Notes: a model not told the origin generated them from the sequence alone. Counted from the first letter of the stretch, positions 1 through 8,161 are shown. The stretch is 9,765 nucleotides of DNA from an uncultured Clostridia bacterium (GCA_958420075.1 CATZIM010000047.1:1-9765), one strand, 5' to 3'. Translations and numbers: made by a program.

Positions 1-409
1 GAAAGCTTGTGTTTATGACCATGGCATCCGTTTGGATTTCTCCATTGTCAACGAGATGGATTATTACAACGGCATTATTTTCCAGGGATTTGTGGATGGT
101 ATTCCCACAGGGGTGCTTTCCGGCGGCAGATATGACAATCTGGTTCATAAATGCGGCAAAAACGCCGACGCATTGGGATTTGCTGTTTATATGGATATGC
201 TGGAACGCTATGGTGAAGAAGAAAAGTCTTATGATGTGGATGCATTGCTTTTATGCGATGAAAATACCGATACCATTGGAAAACTGCGTGCAGTGCAGAT
301 GCTCCAGAGCATGGGACTTTCTGTAGCGGTACAGAAACAGGATGACGGCAGACTGAAATACAAACAGCTTTGCCGGTTGAGTGAAAGCGGGGTGGAAGTC
401 ATTGGCTGA
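1..409 (+). CDS. hisZ: HisZ, ATP phosphoribosyltransferase regulatory subunit (3' part; 5' end outside window)
   Basis: The reading frame is open from the window edge (first full codon at base 2) to TGA at 407-409, giving about 135 C-terminal residues. HisZ is a catalytically inactive paralogue of histidyl-tRNA synthetase that assembles with short-form HisG, enables its activity and takes part in histidine feedback inhibition. The visible part matches the end of the class II synthetase-like core: a DYYNGIIFQGF stretch followed by SGGRYDNL (codons from about 119), which corresponds to motif 3, then LGFAVYMDML. After it comes a short tail of about 65 residues (VDALLLCDEN onward), where a true HisRS would have a larger anticodon-binding domain. 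HisZ rather than HisRS is further supported by the adjacent hisG lacking the long regulatory C-terminus. The family is usually near 390 residues, so about two thirds is missing. The stop lies inside the start region of hisG. Confidence 0.9.
   Translation, partial: KACVYDHGIRLDFSIVNEMDYYNGIIFQGFVDGIPTGVLSGGRYDNLVHKCGKNADALGFAVYMDMLERYGEEEKSYDVDALLLCDENTDTIGKLRAVQMLQSMGLSVAVQKQDDGRLKYKQLCRLSESGVEVIG
391..404 (+). promoter_or_regulatory. Ribosome binding site and TTG start deciding the hisG N-terminus
   Basis: A purine-rich GGTGGAAG stretch (391-398) stands just before TTG at 402. Taking GGTGG (391-395) as the core gives a 6-base spacer. Starting at 402 gives MAEYLNIALPKGR, which fits the usual HisG N-terminus of a few residues before the LPKGR motif. 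The upstream in-frame GTG at 381 would add seven residues (VKAGWKS) and has no clear purine-rich site. A TTG at 414 is possible but leaves the site far away. The whole signal lies within hisZ coding sequence. Confidence 0.6.
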
Positions 410-1040
410 GTATTTGAATATCGCGTTGCCAAAAGGCAGATTAGGGGAAAAAGCCTATGATATTTTGGAAGGTATTGGCTTTGGCTGCCCCTCCATTCGG
501 GAACAGAACAGAAAACTGATTTTTGAAAATGAGGAAAACCGTGTGCGGTATTTCTGGGTAAAGCCTTCTGACGTTGCCGTATATGTGGAACGGGGTGCCG
601 CTGATGTAGGCATTGTAGGCAAAGATATTTTGCTGGAACAGGGGTCAGATGTTTATGAACTGTTGGATTTAGGCATCGGAAAATGCCGTATGGCAGTGGC
701 AGGTATCAAAGGCACAAGACTTACTACGGATAAAACCCTTCGTGTAGCAACAAAATTTCCCAATATCGCAAGGGAATATTTCCGCAGACAGAGTATGGAA
801 ATTGAAATCATCAAGCTTCATGGCTCCATCGAAATTGCACCGATTCTCCATATGTCTGATGTGATTGTTGATATTGTAGAAACAGGGACTACGTTGAAAG
901 AAAATAATCTGGAGCCACTGGAGGACATTGTGCCCATCAGTGCAAGGCTCATTGCCAATAAAGCAAGCTACCAGTTCAATTACGAACGGGTACGGGAAAT
1001 GTGCGAAAAAATAGAAGGACTTCGACAGGAAGTAAAATGA
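402..1040 (+). CDS. hisG: ATP phosphoribosyltransferase catalytic subunit, short form
   Basis: HisG catalyses the first and feedback-controlled step of histidine synthesis, joining ATP and PRPP to give N1-(5-phosphoribosyl)-ATP. The protein of 212 residues is the short form, which lacks the C-terminal histidine-binding domain and depends on HisZ. Visible motifs are LPKGRLGEK (residues about 9-17), DVGIVGKDILLE (about 68-79), VATKFPNIAREYF (about 115-127) and the PRPP-binding loop DIVETGTTLKENNLEP (about 157-172). The start chosen is TTG at 402, which overlaps the end of hisZ by 8 bases in another frame. This arrangement suggests translational coupling that would keep HisZ and HisG in balanced amounts for their hetero-octamer. 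Ten bases separate its stop from the hisD ATG. Family identity is secure; the exact start is less so. Confidence 0.96.
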   Translation: MAEYLNIALPKGRLGEKAYDILEGIGFGCPSIREQNRKLIFENEENRVRYFWVKPSDVAVYVERGAADVGIVGKDILLEQGSDVYELLDLGIGKCRMAVAGIKGTRLTTDKTLRVATKFPNIAREYFRRQSMEIEIIKLHGSIEIAPILHMSDVIVDIVETGTTLKENNLEPLEDIVPISARLIANKASYQFNYERVREMCEKIEGLRQEVK

Positions 1041-1053
1041 GGTGATACAAATG
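1040..1053 (+). promoter_or_regulatory. Ribosome binding site fixing the hisD start at ATG 1051
   Basis: GAGGTG (1040-1045), five bases before ATG 1051, is a near-consensus Shine-Dalgarno sequence. It begins on the last base of the hisG stop codon. An in-frame GTG at 1042 falls inside this site and so cannot be the start. Confidence 0.75.
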
Positions 1054-2334
1054 ATTAAGCAGTATCGTTATGCAGAAATATCCATTGACGATATTTTTCA
1101 CAGAACAGAAGAAAAAACAGACGTGGCGGATGCCGTAGCAGAAATTTTGGCAGATGTACGGAAAAACGGCGACGAAGCCCTTCGACGTTACAGTGAGCGC
1201 TTTGACGGCACCAAGCTGGATGTGCTGGAAGTGACAGCAGAAGAACGGGCGGCGGCAATGGCAGCTGTAGATCCGGAACTCATTGCTATCTTGGAAGAAG
1301 CGGCGGCAAATATCCGCACTTTCCACGAAAAACAGAAACGGACTGACTTTGTCATCACAGAAAAAGACGGCGTGGTGCTGGGACAGAAGATCATCCCTTT
1401 GGATAGAGCAGGAATTTACGTGCCCGGTGGTACGGCATGTTACCCTTCTACGGTTTTGATGGATACTATTCCGGCAAAAATCGCAGGTGTAGGGGAAATC
1501 ATCATGACCACGCCAGCCAAAGGTGGCAAGATCAATCCTGTCATTCTGGCAGCGGCAGAAATTGCTGGTGTAGACCGTATTTTTAAAATTGGTGGTGCAC
1601 AAGCTGTTGGCGCATTGGCTTATGGTACGGAAAGTGTGCCTCGTGTGGATAAGATCGTAGGCCCCGGCAATGCTTTTGTGGCAGAGGCGAAAAAACAGGT
1701 TTTTGGTCGGGTTTCCATTGATATGATTGCTGGTCCCAGTGAAATTCTGATTCTGGGAGATGATACCTGTGATGCGGAAGTGGTAGCGGCAGATATGCTT
1801 TCTCAGGCGGAACATGACACAATGGCAAGTGCTGTACTGGTAACAGATAGCAAACGTCTGGCAGATGCTGTTTCTGCGGAACTGGAACGGCAGATTCCTT
1901 TGCTCCCTCGGGCGGAAATCGCCAGAGAATCCATTGACAACTGCAGTAAAATCATTTTGGCGGAATCCATGACACAGGCAGTTGAAATTTCTAACGAAAT
2001 CGCTCCTGAGCATCTGGAAGTCTGTGTGGATAATCCTTTTGCGTATCTGGCGCAGATTCGCCATGCGGGTTCCATTTTCCTTGGGAAACACGCACCGGAA
2101 GCATTGGGGGATTATTTCGCAGGGCCAAACCATACCCTGCCTACCAGCGGTACAGCCCGTTTTTCTTCCCCCTTGTCTGTAGATGATTTTATTAAGAAAT
2201 CCTCTTTTACATACTACACCCAGCAGGCACTGGAACAGGTAGGAGAAAAGATCGTGCGTTTTGCAGAAGAAGAAGGCTTGCAGGCACACGGCAAATCCGT
2301 TTCGGTACGTCTGGAAAAAGGAGGAACGTTATGA
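1051..2334 (+). CDS. hisD: Histidinol dehydrogenase
   Basis: HisD carries out the last two steps of the pathway, oxidising L-histidinol to L-histidinal and then to L-histidine with two NAD+. The protein has 427 residues from ATG 1051, typical for the family (about 420-440). Conserved blocks are GIYVPGGTACYPST (about 121-134), the NAD-site region VGPGNAFVAEAKKQVFG (about 203-219), IDMIAGPSEI and SIFLGKHAPEALGDYFAGPN. By comparison with the E. coli enzyme, zinc ligands are Gln252 and His255 (in QAEHD), Asp354 (in GDYFAGPN) and His413 near the C-terminus (in LQAHGKSV). The catalytic pair is Glu320-His321 (in PEHLEV). All are present, so the enzyme should be active as a zinc-dependent homodimer. 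Its TGA overlaps the hisC ATG in an ATGA, which suggests translational coupling. Confidence 0.98.
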   Translation: MIKQYRYAEISIDDIFHRTEEKTDVADAVAEILADVRKNGDEALRRYSERFDGTKLDVLEVTAEERAAAMAAVDPELIAILEEAAANIRTFHEKQKRTDFVITEKDGVVLGQKIIPLDRAGIYVPGGTACYPSTVLMDTIPAKIAGVGEIIMTTPAKGGKINPVILAAAEIAGVDRIFKIGGAQAVGALAYGTESVPRVDKIVGPGNAFVAEAKKQVFGRVSIDMIAGPSEILILGDDTCDAEVVAADMLSQAEHDTMASAVLVTDSKRLADAVSAELERQIPLLPRAEIARESIDNCSKIILAESMTQAVEISNEIAPEHLEVCVDNPFAYLAQIRHAGSIFLGKHAPEALGDYFAGPNHTLPTSGTARFSSPLSVDDFIKKSSFTYYTQQALEQVGEKIVRFAEEEGLQAHGKSVSVRLEKGGTL

Positions 2335-3404
2335 GCAGATTTTTAAGCGCCCGTTTTGCGGGACTGGAAGCATATACCCCCGGGGAACAGCCCCAGGACA
2401 TGCAGTATGTGAAACTGAATACAAATGAATCTCCTTATCCTCCTTCACCGGAAGTGTTCGCAAGGATAAACGGGGAAGAAATCGGAAAATTACAGCTGTA
2501 TCCAGACCCGGAAGGAAAAGTTCTGCGGCAGAAGCTGGCTGACCTTTATGGGGTGACTGCGGAGAATATTTTCCTTTCCAATGGCTCTGATGATATTTTG
2601 AATTTTGCCTTCATGGCATTCTGTGACGAAACCCATGGAGCTATGTTCCCGGAAATCAGCTACGGTTTTTATCCTGTCTATGCTGACCTCTATGGGGTGC
2701 AGGCAAAACAGGTGCCTCTACAGGCGGATTTTACCATCTCTGCGGCGGATTACTGTAAGAATGAGGCAATGGTCGTCATTGCCAATCCAAACGCGCCTAC
2801 GGGGCTGGAATTGCCTCAGAATGATATTGAAAAAATCATCCAGTCCAATCCTGATTACGTAGTTGTCATTGATGAAGCATATATTGATTTCGGCGGTACA
2901 AGCTGCGTGGATTTGATTCATAAATACGATAATTTGCTGGTGGTACAGACCTTTTCCAAATCCCGCTCCATGGCTGGGGCAAGATTGGGCTTTGCCATTG
3001 CCTCCAAAGGCATCATCGAGGATTTGAATAAGATCAAATATTCCACAAACCCCTATAACATCAACCGCATCACATTGGCGGCAGGGGAAGCGGCTGTGGA
3101 CAGCAACGATTACTATATGGAAAACTGCAAGAAAATTGCCGCAACCAGAGAAAGAACCACAAAAGAATTGCGGGAAATCGGCTTTACGGTGCTGGATTCT
3201 GTGGCAAACTTTATTTTCGCTAAGTCTGATGCCATCAGCGGTGCAGACTTGTATGCAGGCTTGAAGAAAAAAGGCGTGCTGGTGCGGTATTTCGGCAAAG
3301 AAAAAATCAAGGACTTTGTGCGCATCACCATCGGTACGGACGAACAGATGGATATTTTGCTGGAAAAAACAAAAGAACTGCTGGCGGAAGGAGGAAAAGC
3401 ATGA
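2331..3404 (+). CDS. hisC: Histidinol-phosphate aminotransferase
   Basis: HisC is a PLP-dependent class I/II (fold type I) aminotransferase that converts imidazole acetol phosphate and glutamate to L-histidinol phosphate. It has 357 residues, the usual HisC length. Visible features are the N-terminal substrate segment KLNTNESPYPPSP (about 28-40), YPDPEGK, SNGSDDIL (about 83-90) of the cofactor pocket, ANPNAPTG (151-158), DEAYIDF (181-187) with the aspartate that pairs with the PLP ring nitrogen, and TFSKSRSMAGARLGF with the Schiff-base lysine at 210 and Arg218. A late arginine in DFVRITIG is the likely carboxylate-binding residue. AAGGAGGA (2318-2325) stands before ATG 2331. The start overlaps the hisD stop by 4 bases, and the end overlaps hisB likewise. 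Related aminotransferases can have broad specificity, but position in the his operon makes HisC nearly certain. Confidence 0.97.
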   Translation: MSRFLSARFAGLEAYTPGEQPQDMQYVKLNTNESPYPPSPEVFARINGEEIGKLQLYPDPEGKVLRQKLADLYGVTAENIFLSNGSDDILNFAFMAFCDETHGAMFPEISYGFYPVYADLYGVQAKQVPLQADFTISAADYCKNEAMVVIANPNAPTGLELPQNDIEKIIQSNPDYVVVIDEAYIDFGGTSCVDLIHKYDNLLVVQTFSKSRSMAGARLGFAIASKGIIEDLNKIKYSTNPYNINRITLAAGEAAVDSNDYYMENCKKIAATRERTTKELREIGFTVLDSVANFIFAKSDAISGADLYAGLKKKGVLVRYFGKEKIKDFVRITIGTDEQMDILLEKTKELLAEGGKA

Positions 3405-3988
3405 GAAAAAGTGAGATCGAACGGAAAACAGCGGAAACAGACATTTCACTTGCCCTGAATCTGGACGGCACAGGTAAAAGCAACGTGGATACAGGCTGTG
3501 GCTTTCTCAATCACATGCTGACACTCTTCGCCAGACACGGTCGTTTTGATTTGGACGTGACCTGTCATGGGGATGTGGATGTGGACGACCATCATTCCGT
3601 GGAGGATATCGGCATTTGTCTGGGTATGGCGTTCGCGGAAGCCCTGGGCAATGGCGCAGGCATCCGCCGCTATGGACATATCATCCTGCCTATGGATGAA
3701 ACTTTGATTTTGTGTGCCGTTGACCTTTCCGGTCGTGCCCATCTGGAATATGGGCTGGAAATCCCTACAGAAAAAGTGGGCACCTTCGATACGGAACTGA
3801 CAGAGGAATTCCTCATTGCTTTTGTGCGGAAGGCAAACATGACTTTGCATGTGAAACAGCTTTCCGGCAGAAATAGCCATCACATCATCGAAGGTACATT
3901 CAAAGCCCTTGCCAGAACACTGGCACAGGCAGTTTCCATTAACGAAAAATATCGGGACGAAATCCCGTCAACAAAAGGGGTGCTGTAA
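3401..3988 (+). CDS. hisB: Imidazoleglycerol-phosphate dehydratase, monofunctional
   Basis: This enzyme dehydrates imidazole glycerol phosphate to imidazole acetol phosphate. It is the 195-residue monofunctional form, without the N-terminal histidinol-phosphatase domain of E. coli HisB; the phosphatase is supplied separately by hisK. Both family signatures are complete: VDDHHSVEDIGICL (about 61-74) and GRNSHHIIEGTFK (156-168). They contribute the histidines and glutamates that bind the two manganese ions (His64, His65, Glu68, His160, His161, Glu164). The duplicated half-domain architecture is seen in these two HHxxE motifs. One variation is Asn37 in GFLNHML, where many homologues have Asp. 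GGAGG (3390-3394) lies six bases before ATG 3401. The start overlaps hisC by 4 bases and the TAA shares one base with the hisH ATG. Confidence 0.98.
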   Translation: MRKSEIERKTAETDISLALNLDGTGKSNVDTGCGFLNHMLTLFARHGRFDLDVTCHGDVDVDDHHSVEDIGICLGMAFAEALGNGAGIRRYGHIILPMDETLILCAVDLSGRAHLEYGLEIPTEKVGTFDTELTEEFLIAFVRKANMTLHVKQLSGRNSHHIIEGTFKALARTLAQAVSINEKYRDEIPSTKGVL

Positions 3989-4605
3989 TGGTAGGAATCA
4001 TTGATTATGGCGTGGGGAATCTCTTTTCCCTGAAAAGCTCATTGGCATATATCGGAGAAGAAGCAGTGGTGACAAATGACCCTGCTGTATTGCAGAAATG
4101 CGACCACATCATCCTGCCGGGGGTCGGCGCTTTTGGGGATGCGGCAGAAAAACTGCGGCAGAGTGGTATGGCAGAAGTGGTGCTGAAAGAAGCGGCGGCA
4201 GGCAAGCCTTTGCTGGGCATTTGTCTGGGGATGCAGCTGCTTTTTGAAAAAAGCTACGAATACGGTGAATATACAGGTCTGGGGCTCATTCCCGGCGTAG
4301 TGCGACCCATTGCACCAATGATCGGTGAAGGGCTGAAAGTACCTCACATCGGCTGGAATGGACTGCATTTTCCCAAAGAGAAAGAAAAATCCCCCATTTT
4401 TGCGGACTTGGCAGAAAATGACTGTGTGTACTTCGTACATTCCTTTGCGGCTGTTGACTGCGCAGACTTTGTGACAGCAACGGCAGAATACGGCGCAGAA
4501 TTGACAGCGGCAGTGGCAAAAGGCAATGTATATGGCTGTCAGTTCCATCCTGAAAAAAGCGGAGAAGTGGGACTGAAGATACTGAAAGCATTTTGTAACC
4601 TGTGA
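3988..4605 (+). CDS. hisH: Imidazole glycerol phosphate synthase, glutaminase subunit
   Basis: HisH is a class I glutamine amidotransferase that hydrolyses glutamine and passes ammonia through a channel to HisF in the IGP synthase heterodimer. The 205-residue protein shows DYGVGNLFSLKSSL (about 6-19), the oxyanion-strand motif LPGVGAFGDA (about 43-52), the nucleophile elbow GICLGMQLLFE with Cys79, and QFHPEKSG with His187 and Glu189. This completes the Cys-His-Glu triad. HIGWN (about 120-124) and YFVHSF (about 148-153) are also typical of HisH and distinguish it from other amidotransferases. Its ATG shares one base with the hisB stop (TAATG), and an AAGGGGTG site lies just upstream inside hisB. 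Its partner gene hisF follows after hisA. Confidence 0.97.
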   Translation: MVGIIDYGVGNLFSLKSSLAYIGEEAVVTNDPAVLQKCDHIILPGVGAFGDAAEKLRQSGMAEVVLKEAAAGKPLLGICLGMQLLFEKSYEYGEYTGLGLIPGVVRPIAPMIGEGLKVPHIGWNGLHFPKEKEKSPIFADLAENDCVYFVHSFAAVDCADFVTATAEYGAELTAAVAKGNVYGCQFHPEKSGEVGLKILKAFCNL

Positions 4606-4622
4606 GAGGAGGAAGGCACATG
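4606..4622 (+). promoter_or_regulatory. Ribosome binding site fixing the hisA start at ATG 4620
   Basis: The 14-base gap between hisH and hisA contains GGAGG (4608-4612) seven bases before ATG 4620. An in-frame GTG at 4602 would place this site inside the gene and add six residues (VRGGRH) absent from typical HisA N-termini, so it is not the start. Confidence 0.8.
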
Positions 4623-5341
4623 TTTATTTTTCCTGCCATTGATCTGATCGAAGGCTGTGCGGTGCGTCTGGTCCGTGGAGACTATGCCCAGAAAACCGTT
4701 TACAGTGATAATCCTGCGGCAGTGGCACAGTCCTTTGCCAAAGCAGGTGCGGAATTTTTACATCTGGTGGATCTGGAAGGGGCAAAAGACGGCACCACAC
4801 CCAATCTGGAAACCATTCGGGATATTGTGGCAAAAAGCGGATTGAAAACAGAAGTGGGCGGCGGCATCCGCTCCGAAGAAACCATTCAGAAATATCTGGA
4901 TGCTGGCGTATACCGAGTGATTCTGGGAACAGCGGCTATCACACAGCCGGATTTTCTGGAAAATATGGTGGCAAAATATGGCGAAAAAATCGCTGTTGGT
5001 GTAGACATCAAAGATGGTATGGTGGCTATCAAAGGCTGGACAGAAGTTTCTGCCCTGACCTGTGATGCTTTTTGTGAGAAGCTGGAAAAGATAGGCGTAA
5101 AAACCATCATCTGTACGGATATTTCCAAAGATGGACTGCTTTCCGGCACCAATCTGGAACTGTACCGTCACTTAGGCGAAACATACCATATGAATATTGT
5201 GGCATCCGGCGGCGTTTCTTCTTTGGAAGATGTAGCGGCTCTGGGAAAAATGGGGCTGTACGGCGCTATTTTGGGCAAAGCCTTATATACAGGGTATATT
5301 GATTTGGCGGAAGCCGTAAAACTGGCAAAGGGGGAAGGCAA

Positions 5342-5345
<4 letters not shown>
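4620..5345 (+). CDS. hisA: ProFAR isomerase (phosphoribosylformimino-AICAR-phosphate isomerase)
   Basis: HisA performs the Amadori rearrangement of ProFAR to PRFAR, the substrate of HisF. The 241-residue protein is a (beta-alpha)8 barrel with internal half-barrel similarity and is a paralogue of the neighbouring HisF. It begins MFIFPAIDLIEG with Asp8 at the end of the first strand, the catalytic acid/base. Other landmarks are VDLEGAKDG (about 50-58), VGGGIRSEE (about 79-87), GVDIKDGMVAIKGW with Asp129 as the second catalytic aspartate, and TDISKDGLLSGTN with Thr166. The phosphate-binding loops are GGG in the first half and ASGGVSS (about 195-201) in the second. Its TGA overlaps the hisF ATG by 4 bases. 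Nothing points to a bifunctional HisA/TrpF (PriA), which is mainly an actinobacterial feature. Confidence 0.97.
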
Positions 5346-6100
<755 letters not shown>

Positions 6101-6115
6101 AAGGAGATTGGACGT

Positions 6116-6766
6116 ATGTTTGATTTGAATACATTGAAGTTTGATGAAAAAGGGCTGATTCCTGCTGTTGTAGTGGATGCCCTCAGCAAAAAAGTCCTGA
6201 CAGTGGCTTATATGAATCGGGAAAGTCTGGAAATCAGTATGAAAGAAGGCAAAACCTGCTTCTGGTCCCGTTCCCGTCAGGAATTATGGCGGAAAGGGGA
6301 AACATCCGGCAATTACCAGCACATTGTCAGCATCACCGCTGACTGTGACAGAGATGCTCTGACAGTGGAAGTGCTGAAAGATGGCCCTGCATGCCATTTG
6401 GGTACAGAATCCTGTTTCAATGAAATCGTGTACCAGAGCGAGGAAAACCACGGTTTTTCCATTGATGGACTGTTGGAACTGCTGAAAGGCAGAAAAGCCG
6501 ATAAGCCTGAAGGTTCTTACACCACATATCTTTTTGAAAAAGGTCTGGACAAGATTTTGAAAAAAGTAGGGGAAGAATCCACAGAAGTGATTATTGCCGC
6601 AAAGGCGGAGGATAAAAAAGAAACCATTTACGAAATTGCGGATTTGGCGTATCATGTATTTGTACTGATGGTGGAAGCGGGAATTTCTCTGGAAGATGTG
6701 CGGAAAGAACTGGCTTCCCGTCATATCATCGACCATAAAGTAAAACAGGAGAAGATGACAAAATGA
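6116..6766 (+). CDS. hisIE: Bifunctional phosphoribosyl-AMP cyclohydrolase / phosphoribosyl-ATP pyrophosphohydrolase
   Basis: This fused enzyme performs steps 2 and 3 of the pathway: hydrolysis of PR-ATP to PR-AMP by the C-terminal HisE domain, then ring opening of PR-AMP by the N-terminal HisI domain. The 216 residues split as HisI at about 1-105 and HisE at about 115-205. HisI shows [27 protein letters not shown] (about 49-66), and the metal site [12 protein letters not shown] (Asp76, Cys77, Asp78, Asp80) followed by [12 protein letters not shown] (Cys93, Cys100). HisE shows [31 protein letters not shown] (about 153-163) and the [13 protein letters not shown] helix, the acidic magnesium site of the MazG-like all-alpha pyrophosphatase fold. 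AAGGAG (6101-6106) lies nine bases before ATG 6116. Its TGA overlaps hisK by 4 bases. Confidence 0.98.
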   Translation: MFDLNTLKFDEKGLIPAVVVDALSKKVLTVAYMNRESLEISMKEGKTCFWSRSRQELWRKGETSGNYQHIVSITADCDRDALTVEVLKDGPACHLGTESCFNEIVYQSEENHGFSIDGLLELLKGRKADKPEGSYTTYLFEKGLDKILKKVGEESTEVIIAAKAEDKKETIYEIADLAYHVFVLMVEAGISLEDVRKELASRHIIDHKVKQEKMTK

Positions 6767-7581
6767 TACCAAAAGCCAATTATCATACCCATACAAAATA
6801 TTGTGACGGCAAAAACACCGTGGCAGAAATGGCAAAAGCCGCTTTTGACAAAGGATTTACCCATTTGGGATTCTCCGGTCATGGCTATACGGATTTTGAC
6901 GAAAGCTACTGTATGTCCAGAGAAAATATCCAGAAGTATCTGCGGGATGTGGCTGCTGTGAAAGCAGAATATGCCGGAAAAATGGAAGTTTACGCTGGTG
7001 TGGAACAGGACTGTTTTTCCACAGAACCGACAGATATTTATGACTATGCCATTGGTTCTACGCACTATGTATACAAAGATGGGCTGTACCATACTGTAGA
7101 CGAATCCGAAGAAAAAACAAACGCCATTGTACGGGAGTTTTTCGGCGGCGATTTTCTGAAATATGCCGCTGCTTACTTTGAAGCAGAAGCTCAGGTAGTA
7201 ACGAAAACAAAACCGGACATCATCGGGCATTTTGATTTGATTTCCAAGTTCAACGAAGGAAACAAGTATTTTGATATGGACGAAAAAGCTTATCGTTTTC
7301 TGGCGCTGGAGGCCATGGAGGAATTACTGCGAACAGGTGTGCCTTTTGAAATCAACACAGGTGCCATGTATCGCGGTCTTCGGACAGAACCTTATCCCTC
7401 CTATGGTCTGCTGAAAGAATTGCAGAAACGGGGTGGAGAGATTGTTCTTTCCAGCGACAGCCATGACTGTGATTCCATTGGGTTCGCCTTTGGGGAAGTG
7501 GCGCAGGCTTGTCGGGAATTCGGTTTCCGTTATACCAAAATCTGGACGCCGGAAGGCATGAAGGAAATTCCTTTAGATTAA
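6763..7581 (+). CDS. hisK: Histidinol-phosphatase, PHP family
   Basis: This 272-residue protein belongs to the PHP metal-dependent phosphoesterase superfamily and is assigned as the histidinol-phosphate phosphatase that acts between HisC and HisD. PHP metal ligands are present in order: His8 and His10 in [11 protein letters not shown] with Asp15, His40 in GFSGHG, Glu81 in GVEQD, His101 in GSTHYV, His156 in IGHFDLI, the EINTGA block (about 196-201), and Asp232 with His234 in SSDSHD. The specific role rests on context: it is the last gene of the operon, overlaps hisIE by 4 bases, and hisB is monofunctional, so a phosphatase is otherwise missing. Length and motif pattern fit the Bacillus/Lactococcus HisK type rather than PHP domains of polymerases. 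The gene ends with tandem stops (TAA TAA at 7579-7584), then the terminator. Confidence 0.93.
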   Translation: MIPKANYHTHTKYCDGKNTVAEMAKAAFDKGFTHLGFSGHGYTDFDESYCMSRENIQKYLRDVAAVKAEYAGKMEVYAGVEQDCFSTEPTDIYDYAIGSTHYVYKDGLYHTVDESEEKTNAIVREFFGGDFLKYAAAYFEAEAQVVTKTKPDIIGHFDLISKFNEGNKYFDMDEKAYRFLALEAMEELLRTGVPFEINTGAMYRGLRTEPYPSYGLLKELQKRGGEIVLSSDSHDCDSIGFAFGEVAQACREFGFRYTKIWTPEGMKEIPLD

Positions 7582-7588
7582 TAAAATA

Positions 7589-7640
7589 GAAAAAGCACAA
7601 AATTTCTTTTGCAAGAGATTTTGTGCTTTTTTGTTTCTAT
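7589..7640. terminator. Bidirectional Rho-independent terminator between hisK and nrdG
   Basis: A continuous hairpin pairs 7590-7608 with 7613-7631 around a 4-base loop (TTGC): 19 pairs with a single G-T wobble (7604/7617). The core is AGCACAAAAT paired with ATTTTGTGCT. On the + strand the stem ends in a run of six T (7627-7632), which terminates the his transcript. On the - strand the A-rich flank (7581-7594) reads as TTTTT followed by an AT-rich tail, which terminates the nrdDG transcript. It occupies most of the 81-base gap between the two convergent genes; I see nothing else in that gap. Confidence 0.92.
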
Positions 7641-7662
7641 ATGAATTTTATGGTGAGTTGAC

Positions 7663-8160
7663 TTAGTTATCCCAAAGGACGATTTCGCCTGTTTCCAGTG
7701 ATTTTTTTACTTCAATGGTACGCTGGTTTTTGCTGCCTTTGAATCGCAGTTCCAAAGAACGCTGATCCATGAGGAAGGGCCCATCTACCAGAACATCGGT
7801 GTTTTGAAGGAGTGCCATCCGTTTGGGATTATTTTCCGTGAGAAGGGCTTCCCATGTGTAGCCGGTGTAAGTCCAGACGTTTAGCCCCATTTTATGTGCA
7901 CCCTCTGCCAGTGCAGTGCAGGGAGCGGGCTGTTCCATGGGATCTCCGCCGGAAAGAGTGATGCCATCCAGCAGGGGATTTTCTGCCGCTACGTTCAAAA
8001 TATCTTCCGTATCAGACCAGAAACCGCCTTCGGGGTCGTGGGTCTGCGGATTGTGGCAGCCCGGACAGTTGTGATGGCAGCCTTGTGTAAATACCGTTAA
8101 GCGAAAGCCTGCGCCGTCAACGATGGAATCGTTGACAACGCCGCTGATTTTGATTCTCAT
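7663..8160 (-). CDS. nrdG: Anaerobic ribonucleoside-triphosphate reductase activating protein
   Basis: NrdG is a radical-SAM enzyme that uses a [4Fe-4S] cluster and S-adenosylmethionine to install the glycyl radical on NrdD under anaerobic conditions. The 165 residues match the usual length of 150-175. The cluster motif is CHHNCPGC (Cys28, Cys32, Cys35; CX3CX2C), preceded by the family sequence SIVDGAGFRLTVFTQGC and followed by HNPQTHDPEGG. LSGGDPMEQP (about 69-78) is the SAM-binding GGDP motif, and VWTYTGYTWEAL and VDGPF are typical of the activase. The gene starts one base after the nrdD stop, with AAAGGAAG (8167-8174) as ribosome binding site inside the nrdD 3' end, so the two are probably co-transcribed and coupled. 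The first 50 bases of coding sequence contain a perfect hairpin, listed separately. Confidence 0.97.
   Translation of the reverse strand: MRIKISGVVNDSIVDGAGFRLTVFTQGCHHNCPGCHNPQTHDPEGGFWSDTEDILNVAAENPLLDGITLSGGDPMEQPAPCTALAEGAHKMGLNVWTYTGYTWEALLTENNPKRMALLQNTDVLVDGPFLMDQRSLELRFKGSKNQRTIEVKKSLETGEIVLWDN
8116..8136. repeat. Perfect 9-bp inverted repeat in the 5' coding end of nrdG
   Basis: GTCAACGAT (8116-8124), a 3-base spacer, and ATCGTTGAC (8128-8136) are exact reverse complements. The element covers roughly codons 9-15 of nrdG (residues V-N-D-S-I-V-D), beginning about 25 bases after the ATG. It could form a stem in the nrdG mRNA near the translation start. Part of it encodes the conserved SIVDG motif, so coincidence arising from the VND/IVD residue pattern is possible. 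Confidence 0.6.
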
Positions 8161-8161
8161 A

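Noticed and set aside
9..326. A 105-codon + strand frame overlapping hisZ
   Set aside because: It is out of frame with the hisZ coding sequence, which carries the SGGRYDNL motif. The translation is Trp/Met/Phe rich with no family resemblance.
976..2289. A 437-codon open frame on the - strand opposite hisD
   Set aside because: It lies antisense to the whole of a highly conserved gene. Its translation is rich in Cys, Phe, His and Arg with no recognisable domain, as expected from the complement of a biased codon pattern. It is a shadow of hisD.
2718..3449. A 243-codon open frame on the - strand opposite hisC
   Set aside because: Same reason: antisense to conserved hisC, compositionally odd (Phe, Cys and His rich), and no gene context. 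Similar antisense frames opposite hisB, hisH, hisF and hisIE were dismissed likewise.
4501..4530. A TTGACA hexamer inside hisH that might be a -35 promoter element for hisA
   Set aside because: No TATAAT-like -10 element stands 16-18 bases downstream, and the sequence is explained by codons of HisH. hisA has its own ribosome binding site and fits an operon.
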